Below are positions 43,472-52,076 of a stretch of DNA of 64,000 bases, in pieces. Source of the stretch: Filimonas effusa (GTDB lineage: Bacteria; Bacteroidota; Bacteroidia; Chitinophagales; Chitinophagaceae); NCBI RefSeq assembly GCF_004118675.1, contig NZ_SDHZ01000001.1, forward strand, positions 1,674,001 through 1,738,000, read 5' to 3'. Under the pieces are notes generated by a model, which was given only the letters and a program-made list of their open reading frames with translations, was not told where the DNA came from and did not search any database. How positions within the stretch are numbered: the first letter of the stretch is position 1; every line of letters starts with the position of its first letter. Made by a program: the position numbers and the translations under genes.

Positions 43472-43547
43472 GCAAAGATAACCCAAATCGGCGGGAAGGC
43501 CAGCCCATAACGGCAATGAAATTTATTTAACAACCGGGTTATTTTGC
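43472..43547. promoter_or_regulatory. Back-to-back promoter-like repeat between the YkgJ gene and gcvP
   Basis: The minus strand at 43472-43484 reads GGGTTATCTTTGC, including a perfect -7 box TATCTTTG for the YkgJ gene. The plus strand at 43536-43547 reads GGGTTATTTTGC, the same word with one base missing. The two therefore form a 12/13-bp inverted repeat about 76 bp across, and both arms contain a -7-like element. The rest of the gap up to 43650 shows nothing I recognise. Confidence 0.45.
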
Positions 43548-43650
43548 ATTCGAGGCTGCGAAGAACCGGTCGGTTTAGGAAAAAATGTCTAACAACGCTG
43601 CGGAAAGCTTGCGATTTGATTAATACGCCAATAAAATCGTTGCAACCTCG

Positions 43651-43658
43651 TAACTTTG
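43651..43658 (+). promoter_or_regulatory. Candidate -7 box for gcvP
   Basis: TAACTTTG is a perfect TAnnTTTG match 38 bp before the gcvP start at 43697. I see no glycine-riboswitch-like structure in the upstream gap. Confidence 0.45.
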
Positions 43659-43696
43659 CGCATTCTTTCAAAAAAGGTCAACCTCATTTGTCATCT

Positions 43697-46585
43697 ATGA
43701 ATTTATTTACTGCCCAATCGTCAGAATTTGCACAAAGACATATTGGTGTTAATGAAGCGGATACCAAGGCCATGCTGGAAACTATCGGCGTTGATTCGGT
43801 AGAAACATTAATAAGCCGTACTATTCCCGAAGCGATCAGGTTACAGGCTCCTTTGCAGTTACCTGCCTCTGTGAGTGAATTTGAATATCTGCAGGAGCTG
43901 AAGCAAACGGCGGCGAAGAACAAGCTGTTCAGGACCTATATAGGACAAGGTTATTACAATACGATCACGCCCAGTGTGATCCTTCGCAATATTTTTGAGA
44001 ACCCAGGATGGTATACCCAGTACACTCCTTACCAGGCTGAGATATCGCAGGGCAGGTTAGAGAGCCTGTTAAATTTCCAGACAATGGTATCGGACCTTAC
44101 GGGTATGGAGCTTACCAATGCTTCGCTGCTCGATGAGGCTACTTCTGCTGCAGAGGCGATGGCGATGCTGTTTCACCATGTGAACAAGGCGGATAAGATC
44201 ACCAGGCCCAAATTCTTTGTCGATAATGCGGTATTTGCGCAAACCAAAGATGTACTGGTAACAAGGGCCACTCCTATCAATATAGAGCTGGTGTTCGGAG
44301 AATATCAGAAAGTATTACTTGACGATACTTATTTCGGCGCTCTTGTACAATATCCCAACAGCAATGGCAGCATTGAAGATTACAGGGGCTTTATTGCCAA
44401 TGTACACAATGCAGGTGGTTTTGTGGTGATGGCTGCCGACCTGCTGTCGCTGACCTTACTTACGCCTCCGGGAGAACTTGGCGCTGACGTAGCTGTAGGC
44501 AGCTCTCAACGTTTTGGCGTTCCGCTGGGTTATGGCGGACCTCATGCTGCTTTTTTTGCTACCAAAGATGAATTCAAACGCGGCATTCCCGGCCGGATCA
44601 TTGGTGTTAGTATTGATTCGAAAGGTAACCGTGCGCTTCGTATGGCGCTTCAAACCAGGGAGCAGCATATTAAACGTGAAAAAGCAACTTCCAATATCTG
44701 TACGGCACAGGCGCTGCTGGCCAATATGGCTGCGATGTACGCGGTTTATCATGGACCTGCGGGGCTGAAAAACATTGCGTCACGCGTCGCATTACTTACA
44801 CAGACACTGGCCGAATCGCTGGAGGAGCTGGGTTATAAGCATGTTTACAACCAATATTTCGACACATTGAAAATAGAGGCTGACGCCGCGGCTGTACGTG
44901 CTGTTGCTGAAAAACATGAAGTAAACTTCCATTATTTCAATGACGGGCATATAGGCATTACCCTTGATGAAACCACTACCCAGAAAGATGTACTCGATAT
45001 CGTGTATGTTTTTGCCGAGGTAAACGGGCTGAATGAAGCTACCATTGGTTTTGACGAAGAGGGATATGAATTAAAAGGCATTCCTGCCTTTGCGGTACGC
45101 AGTTCTGCTTACCTGACACACCCTGTATTCAACACACATCACAGCGAAAGCCAGATGATGCGTTATATCAAGCAACTTGAGAACAAAGATCTTTCTCTTA
45201 ATACCAGCATGATCAGTCTTGGCAGCTGTACCATGAAGCTGAATGCTGCCACTGAGATGCTGCCTGTAAGCTGGCCTGCTTTTAGTCAGCTGCATCCATT
45301 TGTTCCTGCTGACCAGGCCAAGGGTTACCAGCAGATCATTGGTGAGTTGAGCAGCTACCTGTGCACTATTACAGGATTTGATGCGTGCAGCCTGCAGCCC
45401 AACAGCGGCGCGCAGGGTGAATATGCGGGTTTACTGACCATTATGGCTTATCACCAGGCAGCGGGTAATGCGCACAGGAATGTGGTACTTATCCCTATTT
45501 CGGCCCACGGCACCAATCCTGCGAGCGCTGTTATGGCGGGCATGCAGGTGGTAGTGGTGAAGAGTGATGAAGACGGGCATATAGATGTTGCAGATCTGAA
45601 GGCGAAAGCTGAACAGTACAAAGACACCTTAGGCGGTTTGATGGTAACCTACCCTTCGACCCACGGAGTGTTTGAAGAAAGCATTAAAGAGATCTGTTCT
45701 GTTATACACCAGTATGGCGGGCAGGTTTATATGGATGGAGCGAACATGAACGCACAGGTTGGTTTAACTTCTCCTGCCACTATTGGTGCGGATGTTTGTC
45801 ACCTGAACCTTCATAAAACATTTGCCATCCCTCATGGTGGTGGTGGACCGGGAGTAGGTCCTATTTGCGTTAAATCGCACCTGGCGCCTTATTTACCAGG
45901 ACACGCTTATTTCGTTGACGGAGAGTGGTCGGCCCAGAATGCGGGTAATGCAGTGAGTGCGGCGGCTTTCGGCAGTGCTTCTATCCTGCTTATCAGCTAT
46001 GCTTACATAAAAATGCTGGGCGCTGAAGGTGTGAAGAAGGCTACAGCATATGCTATCCTGAATGCCAACTATATGAAGGCAAGACTGGAGAAGTTCTATA
46101 AAATACTTTATACCGGCAGTAATGGCAATTGTGCACATGAGTTCATTGTTGACCTGCGTCCATTTAAAGCAACCAGTGGTATAGAAGCTGAGGACGTAGC
46201 CAAGCGTCTTATGGACTATGGTTTCCACGCTCCTACCATGAGCTTCCCTGTACCTGGTACCATTATGATAGAGCCAACGGAAAGTGAAGACAAGGCAGAG
46301 CTGGATCGTTTCTGTGATGCGCTGATCAATATTTATGAAGAGATAAAGGCGATAGAAAACGGCAGTTGGGACAAGGCTGATAATCCTTTGAAGAATGCGC
46401 CTCATACACAGGCTGTGATCTGCGGAGACGAATGGGGCCATGCCTATACGCGCCAGGAAGGCGGGTTCCCGTTATACTATGTAACCCAGAACAAGTTCTG
46501 GCCGAGTGTAGCGCGGATCAACAATACTTATGGCGACAGGAACCTTGTTTGTACCTGTGAACCTATAGAGTCGTATATGAGTTAA
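43697..46585 (+). CDS. gcvP: Glycine dehydrogenase (decarboxylating), P-protein of the glycine cleavage system
   Basis: The 962-residue homodimer-type P-protein decarboxylates glycine and passes the aminomethyl group to lipoyl-GcvH. The PLP lysine is Lys707 ([18 protein letters not shown]), and the conserved [12 protein letters not shown] and [12 protein letters not shown] blocks are present. I chose the start at 43697 because family sequence ([13 protein letters not shown]) begins there; the frame extends to 43544 without homology. The gcvT and gcvH genes are not in the window. Confidence 0.97.
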   Translation: MNLFTAQSSEFAQRHIGVNEADTKAMLETIGVDSVETLISRTIPEAIRLQAPLQLPASVSEFEYLQELKQTAAKNKLFRTYIGQGYYNTITPSVILRNIFENPGWYTQYTPYQAEISQGRLESLLNFQTMVSDLTGMELTNASLLDEATSAAEAMAMLFHHVNKADKITRPKFFVDNAVFAQTKDVLVTRATPINIELVFGEYQKVLLDDTYFGALVQYPNSNGSIEDYRGFIANVHNAGGFVVMAADLLSLTLLTPPGELGADVAVGSSQRFGVPLGYGGPHAAFFATKDEFKRGIPGRIIGVSIDSKGNRALRMALQTREQHIKREKATSNICTAQALLANMAAMYAVYHGPAGLKNIASRVALLTQTLAESLEELGYKHVYNQYFDTLKIEADAAAVRAVAEKHEVNFHYFNDGHIGITLDETTTQKDVLDIVYVFAEVNGLNEATIGFDEEGYELKGIPAFAVRSSAYLTHPVFNTHHSESQMMRYIKQLENKDLSLNTSMISLGSCTMKLNAATEMLPVSWPAFSQLHPFVPADQAKGYQQIIGELSSYLCTITGFDACSLQPNSGAQGEYAGLLTIMAYHQAAGNAHRNVVLIPISAHGTNPASAVMAGMQVVVVKSDEDGHIDVADLKAKAEQYKDTLGGLMVTYPSTHGVFEESIKEICSVIHQYGGQVYMDGANMNAQVGLTSPATIGADVCHLNLHKTFAIPHGGGGPGVGPICVKSHLAPYLPGHAYFVDGEWSAQNAGNAVSAAAFGSASILLISYAYIKMLGAEGVKKATAYAILNANYMKARLEKFYKILYTGSNGNCAHEFIVDLRPFKATSGIEAEDVAKRLMDYGFHAPTMSFPVPGTIMIEPTESEDKAELDRFCDALINIYEEIKAIENGSWDKADNPLKNAPHTQAVICGDEWGHAYTRQEGGFPLYYVTQNKFWPSVARINNTYGDRNLVCTCEPIESYMS

Positions 46586-46625
46586 AAATTGTTAGATTGC
46601 ATCTTTATAACTAATTATATCTGGC

Positions 46626-47588
46626 ATGCTTAAAATTGGTGTTTTCGGAGTTGGTCATCTTGGCAAGTTTCATTTGAATAACTGGAAGGAAATAGAAGGT
46701 ATAGAAATTACGGGCTTCTATGATCCAAATGATGAAATGGCCGCAGAGGTCGCCGAAAAGTATCAGTTGAAGCGTTTTACGAATCCCGAGGAGTTAGTAG
46801 CTCTTGTGGATGCCATAGATATCATTGCTCCGACGAATCACCATTTCGCGCTTTGCGAGATGGCGATTCGTAAGGGTAAACACATTTTCGTGGAGAAGCC
46901 GCTGGCTTATACCATGGAGGAGGCCAGGAAGCTGGTTAATATGGCCAAGGAGGCCAATATAAAAGTACAGGTAGGGCATGTGGAGCGCTTCAATCCTGCT
47001 TACCAGGCTATACAGGACATGCCGCTGAATCCTATGTTCATCGAGGTTCACAGGCTGGCCCAGTTCAACCCGCGCGGTACAGAGGTGAGTGTGATACTGG
47101 ACCTGATGATCCACGATATAGACATTATTTTAAGCCTGGTCAAGAGTGATGTTAAAAACATTTCGGCAAGTGGTGTAGCTGTGATGACGGACACACCAGA
47201 TATTGCCAACGTACGTATAGAATTCAACAATGGCTGTGTTGCCAATCTGACGAGCAGCCGTATTAGTATGAAGCGGATGCGTAAGATGCGCCTGTTCCAG
47301 AAGGATGCCTATATTGGTATAGATTTCCTTGAGAAAAAGACTGAGGTCATCAGGCTTAAACAGCCAGGTGATGACCATTCCTTCACATTTGATCTAGAAA
47401 CACCTCATGGCACCAAAACCATCGCCATTTCCAATCCTGAGATAGCATCCAGTAATGCGATGAAGGCTGAGCTTATTGCTTTTGCCGATGCTATCAGGCA
47501 GAATAAACCTACGCCGGTAAGCGAAATTGACGGTTACCTGGCAATGGAGGTGGCACATAAGATATTGGAAAAGATAGAGAACAGGTAA
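46626..47588 (+). CDS. Gfo/Idh/MocA family NAD(P)-dependent oxidoreductase
   Basis: The 320-residue protein has an N-terminal Rossmann fold (IGVFGVGHLGKFHLNNW) and the family EKPLAY motif (HIFVEKPLAYTMEEAR), whose Lys is usually catalytic. The C-terminal alpha/beta domain includes VQVGHVERFNPAYQA and LMIHDIDIILSLVK. Related enzymes act on sugars or inositols, and some are UDP-sugar dehydrogenases. The substrate here is unknown. It follows gcvP after 40 bp. Confidence 0.9.
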   Translation: MLKIGVFGVGHLGKFHLNNWKEIEGIEITGFYDPNDEMAAEVAEKYQLKRFTNPEELVALVDAIDIIAPTNHHFALCEMAIRKGKHIFVEKPLAYTMEEARKLVNMAKEANIKVQVGHVERFNPAYQAIQDMPLNPMFIEVHRLAQFNPRGTEVSVILDLMIHDIDIILSLVKSDVKNISASGVAVMTDTPDIANVRIEFNNGCVANLTSSRISMKRMRKMRLFQKDAYIGIDFLEKKTEVIRLKQPGDDHSFTFDLETPHGTKTIAISNPEIASSNAMKAELIAFADAIRQNKPTPVSEIDGYLAMEVAHKILEKIENR

Positions 47589-47612
47589 CAGCTGGCAGTT
47601 TGCAGCCGGCGG

Positions 47613-47631
47613 GCGGTATAACCGCTTTTTT
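47613..47631 (+). terminator. Short intrinsic terminator after the Gfo/Idh gene
   Basis: GCGGT-ata-ACCGC is followed by TTTTTT. The stem is only 5 bp, but the T-run is good and it lies 24 bp after the stop. Confidence 0.6.
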
Positions 47632-47663
47632 CTGAAGACAAGAATTGATGTCAGGCAGGTGAT

Positions 47664-48398
47664 CTATTGCTGTGATCCGGAGATGATGGATTCTGCCAGG
47701 AGGAGATCGGCAGGGCGGGTGATCTTGATATTGTTGTATTCACCTTCGGTAAGGAAGATGGGGTGATTAGCGGCTTCTACAACCGTAGCTTCGTCGGTGA
47801 ATAATGGGTTGTAGGTTTGGGCAAAGGCTTCGAGCAGGAGATTACTCAAGAATGTCTGGGGGGTTTGGATGATACGGATGTTATCACGATTGGCAACCTT
47901 AGGGATGCCATTTTCCATTATACGGATGCTATCGGTGGCGGTTACTGCGGGGATAGCGCTTCCTTTTTCTATGGTTTGTTCGTAACAACGGCGGATCAGT
48001 TCCTTTGAAATCAAACATCTTACGCCATCGTGAACGAATACAACTGCGTTCTGTGTTTCCGCACTTTCTTCCGATTTATTTACTGCAGTGTTTGCTATTA
48101 ACCAGTTTTGCAGGGATATTTGGGCCAGGCCATTTTTTACGGAGTGGAAACGCGTTTCCCCGCCATTGACCATTGTTACCCGATGCGCAGCCTGCAGGTC
48201 TTCTATTATCTGGTTGCCCTTATCGAAATGTGCTTCAGGAATTACCAGGATGATCTTCAGATCGTCGTAGGCGTCTAAAAATGCCTGTAAGGAGTATTGC
48301 AGTACAGGTTTGCCATGCAGTAAGAGAAATTGCTTGGGGGTAGCGCTGCCCATTCTGACACCGGCACCACCTGCTACTATAATTGCGATCTTCTGCAT
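47664..48398 (-). CDS. ispD: 2-C-methyl-D-erythritol 4-phosphate cytidylyltransferase
   Basis: The 244-residue enzyme makes CDP-methylerythritol in the MEP isoprenoid pathway. The nucleotide-binding start VAGGAGVRMGSATPKQFLLL and the signature VFVHDGVRCLIS are present, as is the C-terminal IKITRPADLLLAE. A slightly long insert (NTAVNKSEESAETQNA) precedes the signature. It is a single gene between two others on the same strand. Confidence 0.95.
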   Translation of the reverse strand: MQKIAIIVAGGAGVRMGSATPKQFLLLHGKPVLQYSLQAFLDAYDDLKIILVIPEAHFDKGNQIIEDLQAAHRVTMVNGGETRFHSVKNGLAQISLQNWLIANTAVNKSEESAETQNAVVFVHDGVRCLISKELIRRCYEQTIEKGSAIPAVTATDSIRIMENGIPKVANRDNIRIIQTPQTFLSNLLLEAFAQTYNPLFTDEATVVEAANHPIFLTEGEYNNIKITRPADLLLAESIISGSQQ

Positions 48399-48476
48399 GG
48401 ACTGTATGTTATTATGCTTTATATCTTATGCTGTGCTTTTTTTGATCCCTGATACGACAGGGCGGGGAGCTCTCTC

Positions 48477-49604
48477 TCAGATCAAATCTTTCAGCTTTTC
48501 CACTACGCGGTCTATTTCTTCTGTGGTATTATGTTTACTGAAGGAGAAACGAACCGTTACCTGGTTAGGGTTGTTATTGATGGCACGGATAACGTGGCTG
48601 CCAGCATCGGCGCCGCTTGTACAGGCGCTGCCACCGGAGGCGCAGATGTTATTTATATCGAGGTTGAAAAGGATCATTTCACTTTTCTCTGTTTTTGGAA
48701 AACTTACGCTCAGGACCGTGTATAAAGAACGTCCGAGGGGATCGCCATTAAAGAAAACACCTTTAACGTGTTTTTCGAGTTGCTCCATCATGTAAAGCTT
48801 AAGGCTTTTGATGTAGCTGCTATCTTTTTCATAGTTCTCTGCAGCCATATCGAGGGCTTTGGCGAAGCCTACAATACCTGCTACGTTTTCGGTTCCTGCG
48901 CGCATGTTGCGTTCCTGTGCGCCACCATGAATGAACGGGCTTATTTTCACATTTTCATTGATGTAAAGGATCCCTACACCTTTAGGGCCATGGAACTTAT
49001 GTCCTGCCCCCGTGATGAAATGAACGGGCGTATTCCTGAGATCGAAGGGGAAGTGTCCGACTGTTTGAACGGTATCGCTATGGAAGATAGCGCCATACTG
49101 TTTACAAAGAGCACCCACAGCCTGCAGGTCGATCATATTGCCGACTTCGTTATTGGCGTGCATTAAAGTGACCAGGCATTTCTCTCCGCTTGTTTTGAGT
49201 AAATGTTCCAGGTCTTCCATATCGACGTGTCCGTTGGGCAGCAGTTTTACATGACTGAGGGCAGCCTCGCCGGTATGGTAGAGGTGTTCTGTAGCATGTA
49301 ATGTAGCGTGGTGTTCAATGGGAGAAGTAATAATGTGTTTACATCCGAGGTCACGTATGGCGGCTGTAATAGCAGTGTTGCTGCTTTCGGTACCACCGCT
49401 GGTGAAAAAGATCTCAGCAGGGTGCGCATTGAGGGTCCTGGCTACTGTTTTGCGTGCGTTTTCGATGGCAAGCCTGGTTTCACGTCCATAACTATAAATG
49501 GAAGAGGGATTACCGAAGTGGGTAGTCAGATAGGGCATCATTGCCTCCAATACAACAGGCTCTAATGCAGTTGTTGCCGCATTATCGAAGTAGATTCTGC
49601 TCAT
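48477..49604 (-). CDS. Cysteine desulfurase (NifS/IscS family)
   Basis: This 375-residue PLP enzyme takes sulfur from cysteine for iron-sulfur clusters or tRNA thiolation. The PLP lysine is Lys203 (GAGHKFHGPKG) and the persulfide cysteine is Cys328 (ASGGSACTSG) in a long flexible loop of the IscS type. The N-terminal YFDNAATTAL motif is canonical. No isc or suf partner genes are adjacent. Confidence 0.95.
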   Translation of the reverse strand: MSRIYFDNAATTALEPVVLEAMMPYLTTHFGNPSSIYSYGRETRLAIENARKTVARTLNAHPAEIFFTSGGTESSNTAITAAIRDLGCKHIITSPIEHHATLHATEHLYHTGEAALSHVKLLPNGHVDMEDLEHLLKTSGEKCLVTLMHANNEVGNMIDLQAVGALCKQYGAIFHSDTVQTVGHFPFDLRNTPVHFITGAGHKFHGPKGVGILYINENVKISPFIHGGAQERNMRAGTENVAGIVGFAKALDMAAENYEKDSSYIKSLKLYMMEQLEKHVKGVFFNGDPLGRSLYTVLSVSFPKTEKSEMILFNLDINNICASGGSACTSGADAGSHVIRAINNNPNQVTVRFSFSKHNTTEEIDRVVEKLKDLI

Positions 49605-49637
49605 GTTCGTGGTGTACTCGGAATTAAGAATTGTCTA

Positions 49638-49645
49638 CAAAAGTA
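49638..49645 (-). promoter_or_regulatory. Candidate -7 box for the cysteine desulfurase gene
   Basis: The minus strand reads TACTTTTG, a perfect TAnnTTTG match 34 bp before the start at 49604. A small inverted repeat (TGTAA-aa-TTACA, 49648-49659) sits just upstream and might be an operator. Confidence 0.45.
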
Positions 49646-49727
49646 ATGTAAAATTACAATGTACAGGTATAAGGCAGTCAAGGAAGTGGGGCGGGGTGCA
49701 TTTTTATGCAGGTGTAGCTTCCTAAAT

Positions 49728-49771
49728 CGTTACCGCAGCTCCTCTGTTAGCGGTGGTAACGGGAGCTGCGG
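49728..49771. other. Overlapping alternative hairpins between glmM and the cysteine desulfurase gene
   Basis: CGTTACC (49728-49734) can pair with GGTAACG (49755-49761). CCGCAGCTCC (49733-49742) can pair with GGAGCTGCGG (49762-49771). The arms interleave, so the two stems compete or form a pseudoknot. The region lies just after the glmM stop (49787). There is no T-run, so simple termination is not indicated. Confidence 0.45.
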
Positions 49772-49786
49772 GCAATTAGATTATGG

Positions 49787-51169
49787 TTACAGGCATTCTT
49801 TGATGTCCTGCATCAGACGTTTGGCGATATTATCGGCAGTAGTTTCGAGTGTGCTTTCGGAATAGATGCGGATGATAGGTTCTGTATTGCTGGTACGCAA
49901 GTGTACCCAGTCGCTATCGAACTCTATTTTAAGACCATCTTCCGTATTAATGGGATGGTTCTTATATTTTGACTTGATGTGTTCGAAGATGTTAGCTACA
50001 TCGATCCCTCCATTCAGTTCTATTTTATTCTTACTCATAAAATAGTTGGTATAGGTATTACGGAGCTGGCGTGCGCTTTTCTGCGTGTTTGCCAAATAAG
50101 TAAGGAAGAGTGCAATGCCAATTAAAGCGTCCCTGCCATAGTGCAGATCGGGCACGATAATACCTCCGTTGCCTTCTCCTCCTATCACGGCCTCTACCGC
50201 TTTCATTTTATTGACCACATTCACTTCACCTACCGCGCTGGGTGAATACTGTCCACCCTGTTTTTCGGTTACATCTCTTAGCGCTCTTGTTGAAGACATA
50301 TTACTTACCGTATTACCTTTTCTATGTTGCAATACATAATCGGCAACGGCTACGAGTGTATATTCTTCGCCAAACAGGGAGCCGTCTTCACAAACAAAGC
50401 ACAACCTATCGACATCCGGGTCGACGGCTATGCCCAGGTGTGCCTGCTGCCTGCTTACTTCGTTACACAGTTCTGTGAGGTGTTGTGGAAGCGGTTCGGG
50501 ATTGTGTGCGAATTTTCCATTCACATCAGCATTCAAGACAATAATGTCCTCTACGCCGAGCGCTTTCAATAATGCGGGTACAGCAATGGCGCCGGTGCTG
50601 TTAATAGCGTCGACCACTATTTTAAAAGACTGTTGTGCGATAGCTTCTTTGTTCACCAGGGGGTAATTAACAACAGCCTCTATATGTTTGGACAATGCCT
50701 CCGTATCTGCAGTATAAGCGCCCAGTTTTTCTACCGGTGCGAATTCATAGTTATCGGCTGCTGCCAGTTCGAGTACTTTGGCCCCGGTTTCGCCACTGAT
50801 GAATTCCCCTTTATGGTTGAGCAGTTTAAGGGCGTTCCATTCTTTGGGGTTATGGCTTGCGGTTAAGATAATGCCACCTGCTGCTTTTTCGAACACTACA
50901 GCCATTTCTACTGTGGGCGTTGTGCTAAGGCCGAGGTCCAATACGTCGATACCCATAGCGCTGAGGGTACCCACAACCAACTGCTGTACCATTTCACCGC
51001 TGATGCGGCCGTCGCGGCCTATCACCACCTTTTTATTTACGGGATTTTCCTGTAACAGCAGTGTAGCATAAGCTGCTGTAAATTTTACGATATCCAAAGG
51101 ACTTAAAGTATCTCCTGGTCTTCCTCCTATCGTGCCTCTGATGCCCGATATGCTTTTGATAAGCGGCAT
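49787..51169 (-). CDS. glmM: Phosphoglucosamine mutase (alpha-phosphohexomutase family)
   Basis: The 460-residue mutase has the phosphoserine loop LTASHNPKEWNALK (Ser105) and the metal loop DPDVDRLCFV in place of DGDGDR. The sugar-binding GGEGNGGI and the C-terminal phosphate loop RTSNTEPIIRIY are also present. It converts glucosamine 6-phosphate to glucosamine 1-phosphate for cell-wall and LPS precursors. The variant metal loop is common in Bacteroidota and leaves phosphomannomutase activity possible. Confidence 0.9.
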   Translation of the reverse strand: MPLIKSISGIRGTIGGRPGDTLSPLDIVKFTAAYATLLLQENPVNKKVVIGRDGRISGEMVQQLVVGTLSAMGIDVLDLGLSTTPTVEMAVVFEKAAGGIILTASHNPKEWNALKLLNHKGEFISGETGAKVLELAAADNYEFAPVEKLGAYTADTEALSKHIEAVVNYPLVNKEAIAQQSFKIVVDAINSTGAIAVPALLKALGVEDIIVLNADVNGKFAHNPEPLPQHLTELCNEVSRQQAHLGIAVDPDVDRLCFVCEDGSLFGEEYTLVAVADYVLQHRKGNTVSNMSSTRALRDVTEKQGGQYSPSAVGEVNVVNKMKAVEAVIGGEGNGGIIVPDLHYGRDALIGIALFLTYLANTQKSARQLRNTYTNYFMSKNKIELNGGIDVANIFEHIKSKYKNHPINTEDGLKIEFDSDWVHLRTSNTEPIIRIYSESTLETTADNIAKRLMQDIKECL

Positions 51170-51189
51170 ATTTTCAAATTTCTAGGCGG

Positions 51190-51197
51190 CAAACATA
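51190..51197 (-). promoter_or_regulatory. Candidate -7 box for glmM
   Basis: The minus strand reads TATGTTTG, a perfect TAnnTTTG match 21 bp before the glmM start, giving a leader of about 14 nt. The divergent methyltransferase box is at 51242. Confidence 0.45.
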
Positions 51198-51241
51198 ACG
51201 ATTTTTAAGGAAGGGTCTATCTGTTTTGAATGCGGATGATT

Positions 51242-51249
51242 TACATTTG
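51242..51249 (+). promoter_or_regulatory. Candidate -7 box for the methyltransferase gene
   Basis: TACATTTG matches TAnnTTTG perfectly 19 bp before the ATG at 51268. It favours that ATG over an in-frame TTG at 51226, which would lie upstream of the promoter. Confidence 0.45.
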
Positions 51250-51267
51250 CAATACACAAGAATATAT

Positions 51268-52017
51268 ATGGCTGGAAAAGGATGGTATAAAGATTGGTTC
51301 AATTCCCCTTATTATCATTTATTGTATAATAACCGGGATGAAGATGAAGCGTTTCTGTTTATCAAAAAACTGATCGACCATCTGCAACCTCAAAAAGGCA
51401 GTACTATGCTGGACGTAGCCTGCGGGAAGGGACGGCATAGCATAGCCCTTGCTGAGATGGGTTTTGACGTAACCGGCATCGATCTTTCGGCAGAATCTAT
51501 CGAAGCTGCCAAAAGTGCTGAGAACGAGCGACTTCATTTTTATCAGCACGATATGCGTTTGCCTTTCTGGATCAACTATTTTGATTTTGCGTTCAACTTT
51601 TTTACCAGTTTCGGGTATTTCAGGACAAGGCGGGAGCATGACAATGCTTTCCGGACCATTGCGCAAAGTCTTAATACCAATGGCATTTTCGTTATCGATT
51701 ATTTAAACGTTCACTATACGGAAGACAACCTGCAACGTACCGAAACCAAGGTAGTGGATGATACCCTTTTCCGTATTTCACGCTGGCACGATGAAGATCA
51801 TTTCTTCAAACAAATACAGGTGGAGGATAAGGGCGGCATATTGAAGCACCTTTTCACGGAGAAGGTAGCCAAGTTTTCGCCCGGTGATTTTACCGATATG
51901 CTGGCTTACCAGGGTATGCAGGTAAAGGAGATCTACGGTGATTACCAGCTGGGGGCTTATGACATACGGAAGTCGCCGAGGATGATCATTGTTGCGGGGA
52001 AGACAAGGCGGAAATAG
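51268..52017 (+). CDS. Class I SAM-dependent methyltransferase
   Basis: The 249-residue protein starts MAGKGWYKDWFNSPYYHLLY. It has the SAM-binding motif I MLDVACGKGRHSIALAEMGF, then VTGIDLSAESIEAAK and the post-motif FNFFTSFGYFRTRREHDNA. Bacteroidota have many members of this size with unknown substrate; a tRNA, small-molecule or quinone role cannot be chosen from sequence. It is monocistronic and ends at a bidirectional terminator. Confidence 0.9.
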   Translation: MAGKGWYKDWFNSPYYHLLYNNRDEDEAFLFIKKLIDHLQPQKGSTMLDVACGKGRHSIALAEMGFDVTGIDLSAESIEAAKSAENERLHFYQHDMRLPFWINYFDFAFNFFTSFGYFRTRREHDNAFRTIAQSLNTNGIFVIDYLNVHYTEDNLQRTETKVVDDTLFRISRWHDEDHFFKQIQVEDKGGILKHLFTEKVAKFSPGDFTDMLAYQGMQVKEIYGDYQLGAYDIRKSPRMIIVAGKTRRK

Positions 52018-52042
52018 TTATCAAATACCGGAAGACAATTTT

Positions 52043-52075
52043 AAAGGGCGTTGATCATTGGTCAACGCCCTTTTT
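52043..52075. terminator. Bidirectional intrinsic terminator
   Basis: AAAGGGCGTTGA (52043-52054) pairs with TCAACGCCCTTT (52062-52073) over 12 bp around a 7-nt loop, and T-runs follow on both strands. It lies between the convergent stops of the methyltransferase (52017) and LTA-synthase-like (52077) genes. Confidence 0.88.
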
Positions 52076-52076
52076 G

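Noticed and set aside
43432-43696. Glycine riboswitch before gcvP
   Set aside because: I looked for paired aptamer-like hairpins in the gap and saw only promoter-like words; a covariance-model search would settle it.
45893-46441. 182-codon frame antisense to gcvP
   Set aside because: Inside gcvP, without family sequence or its own upstream signals.
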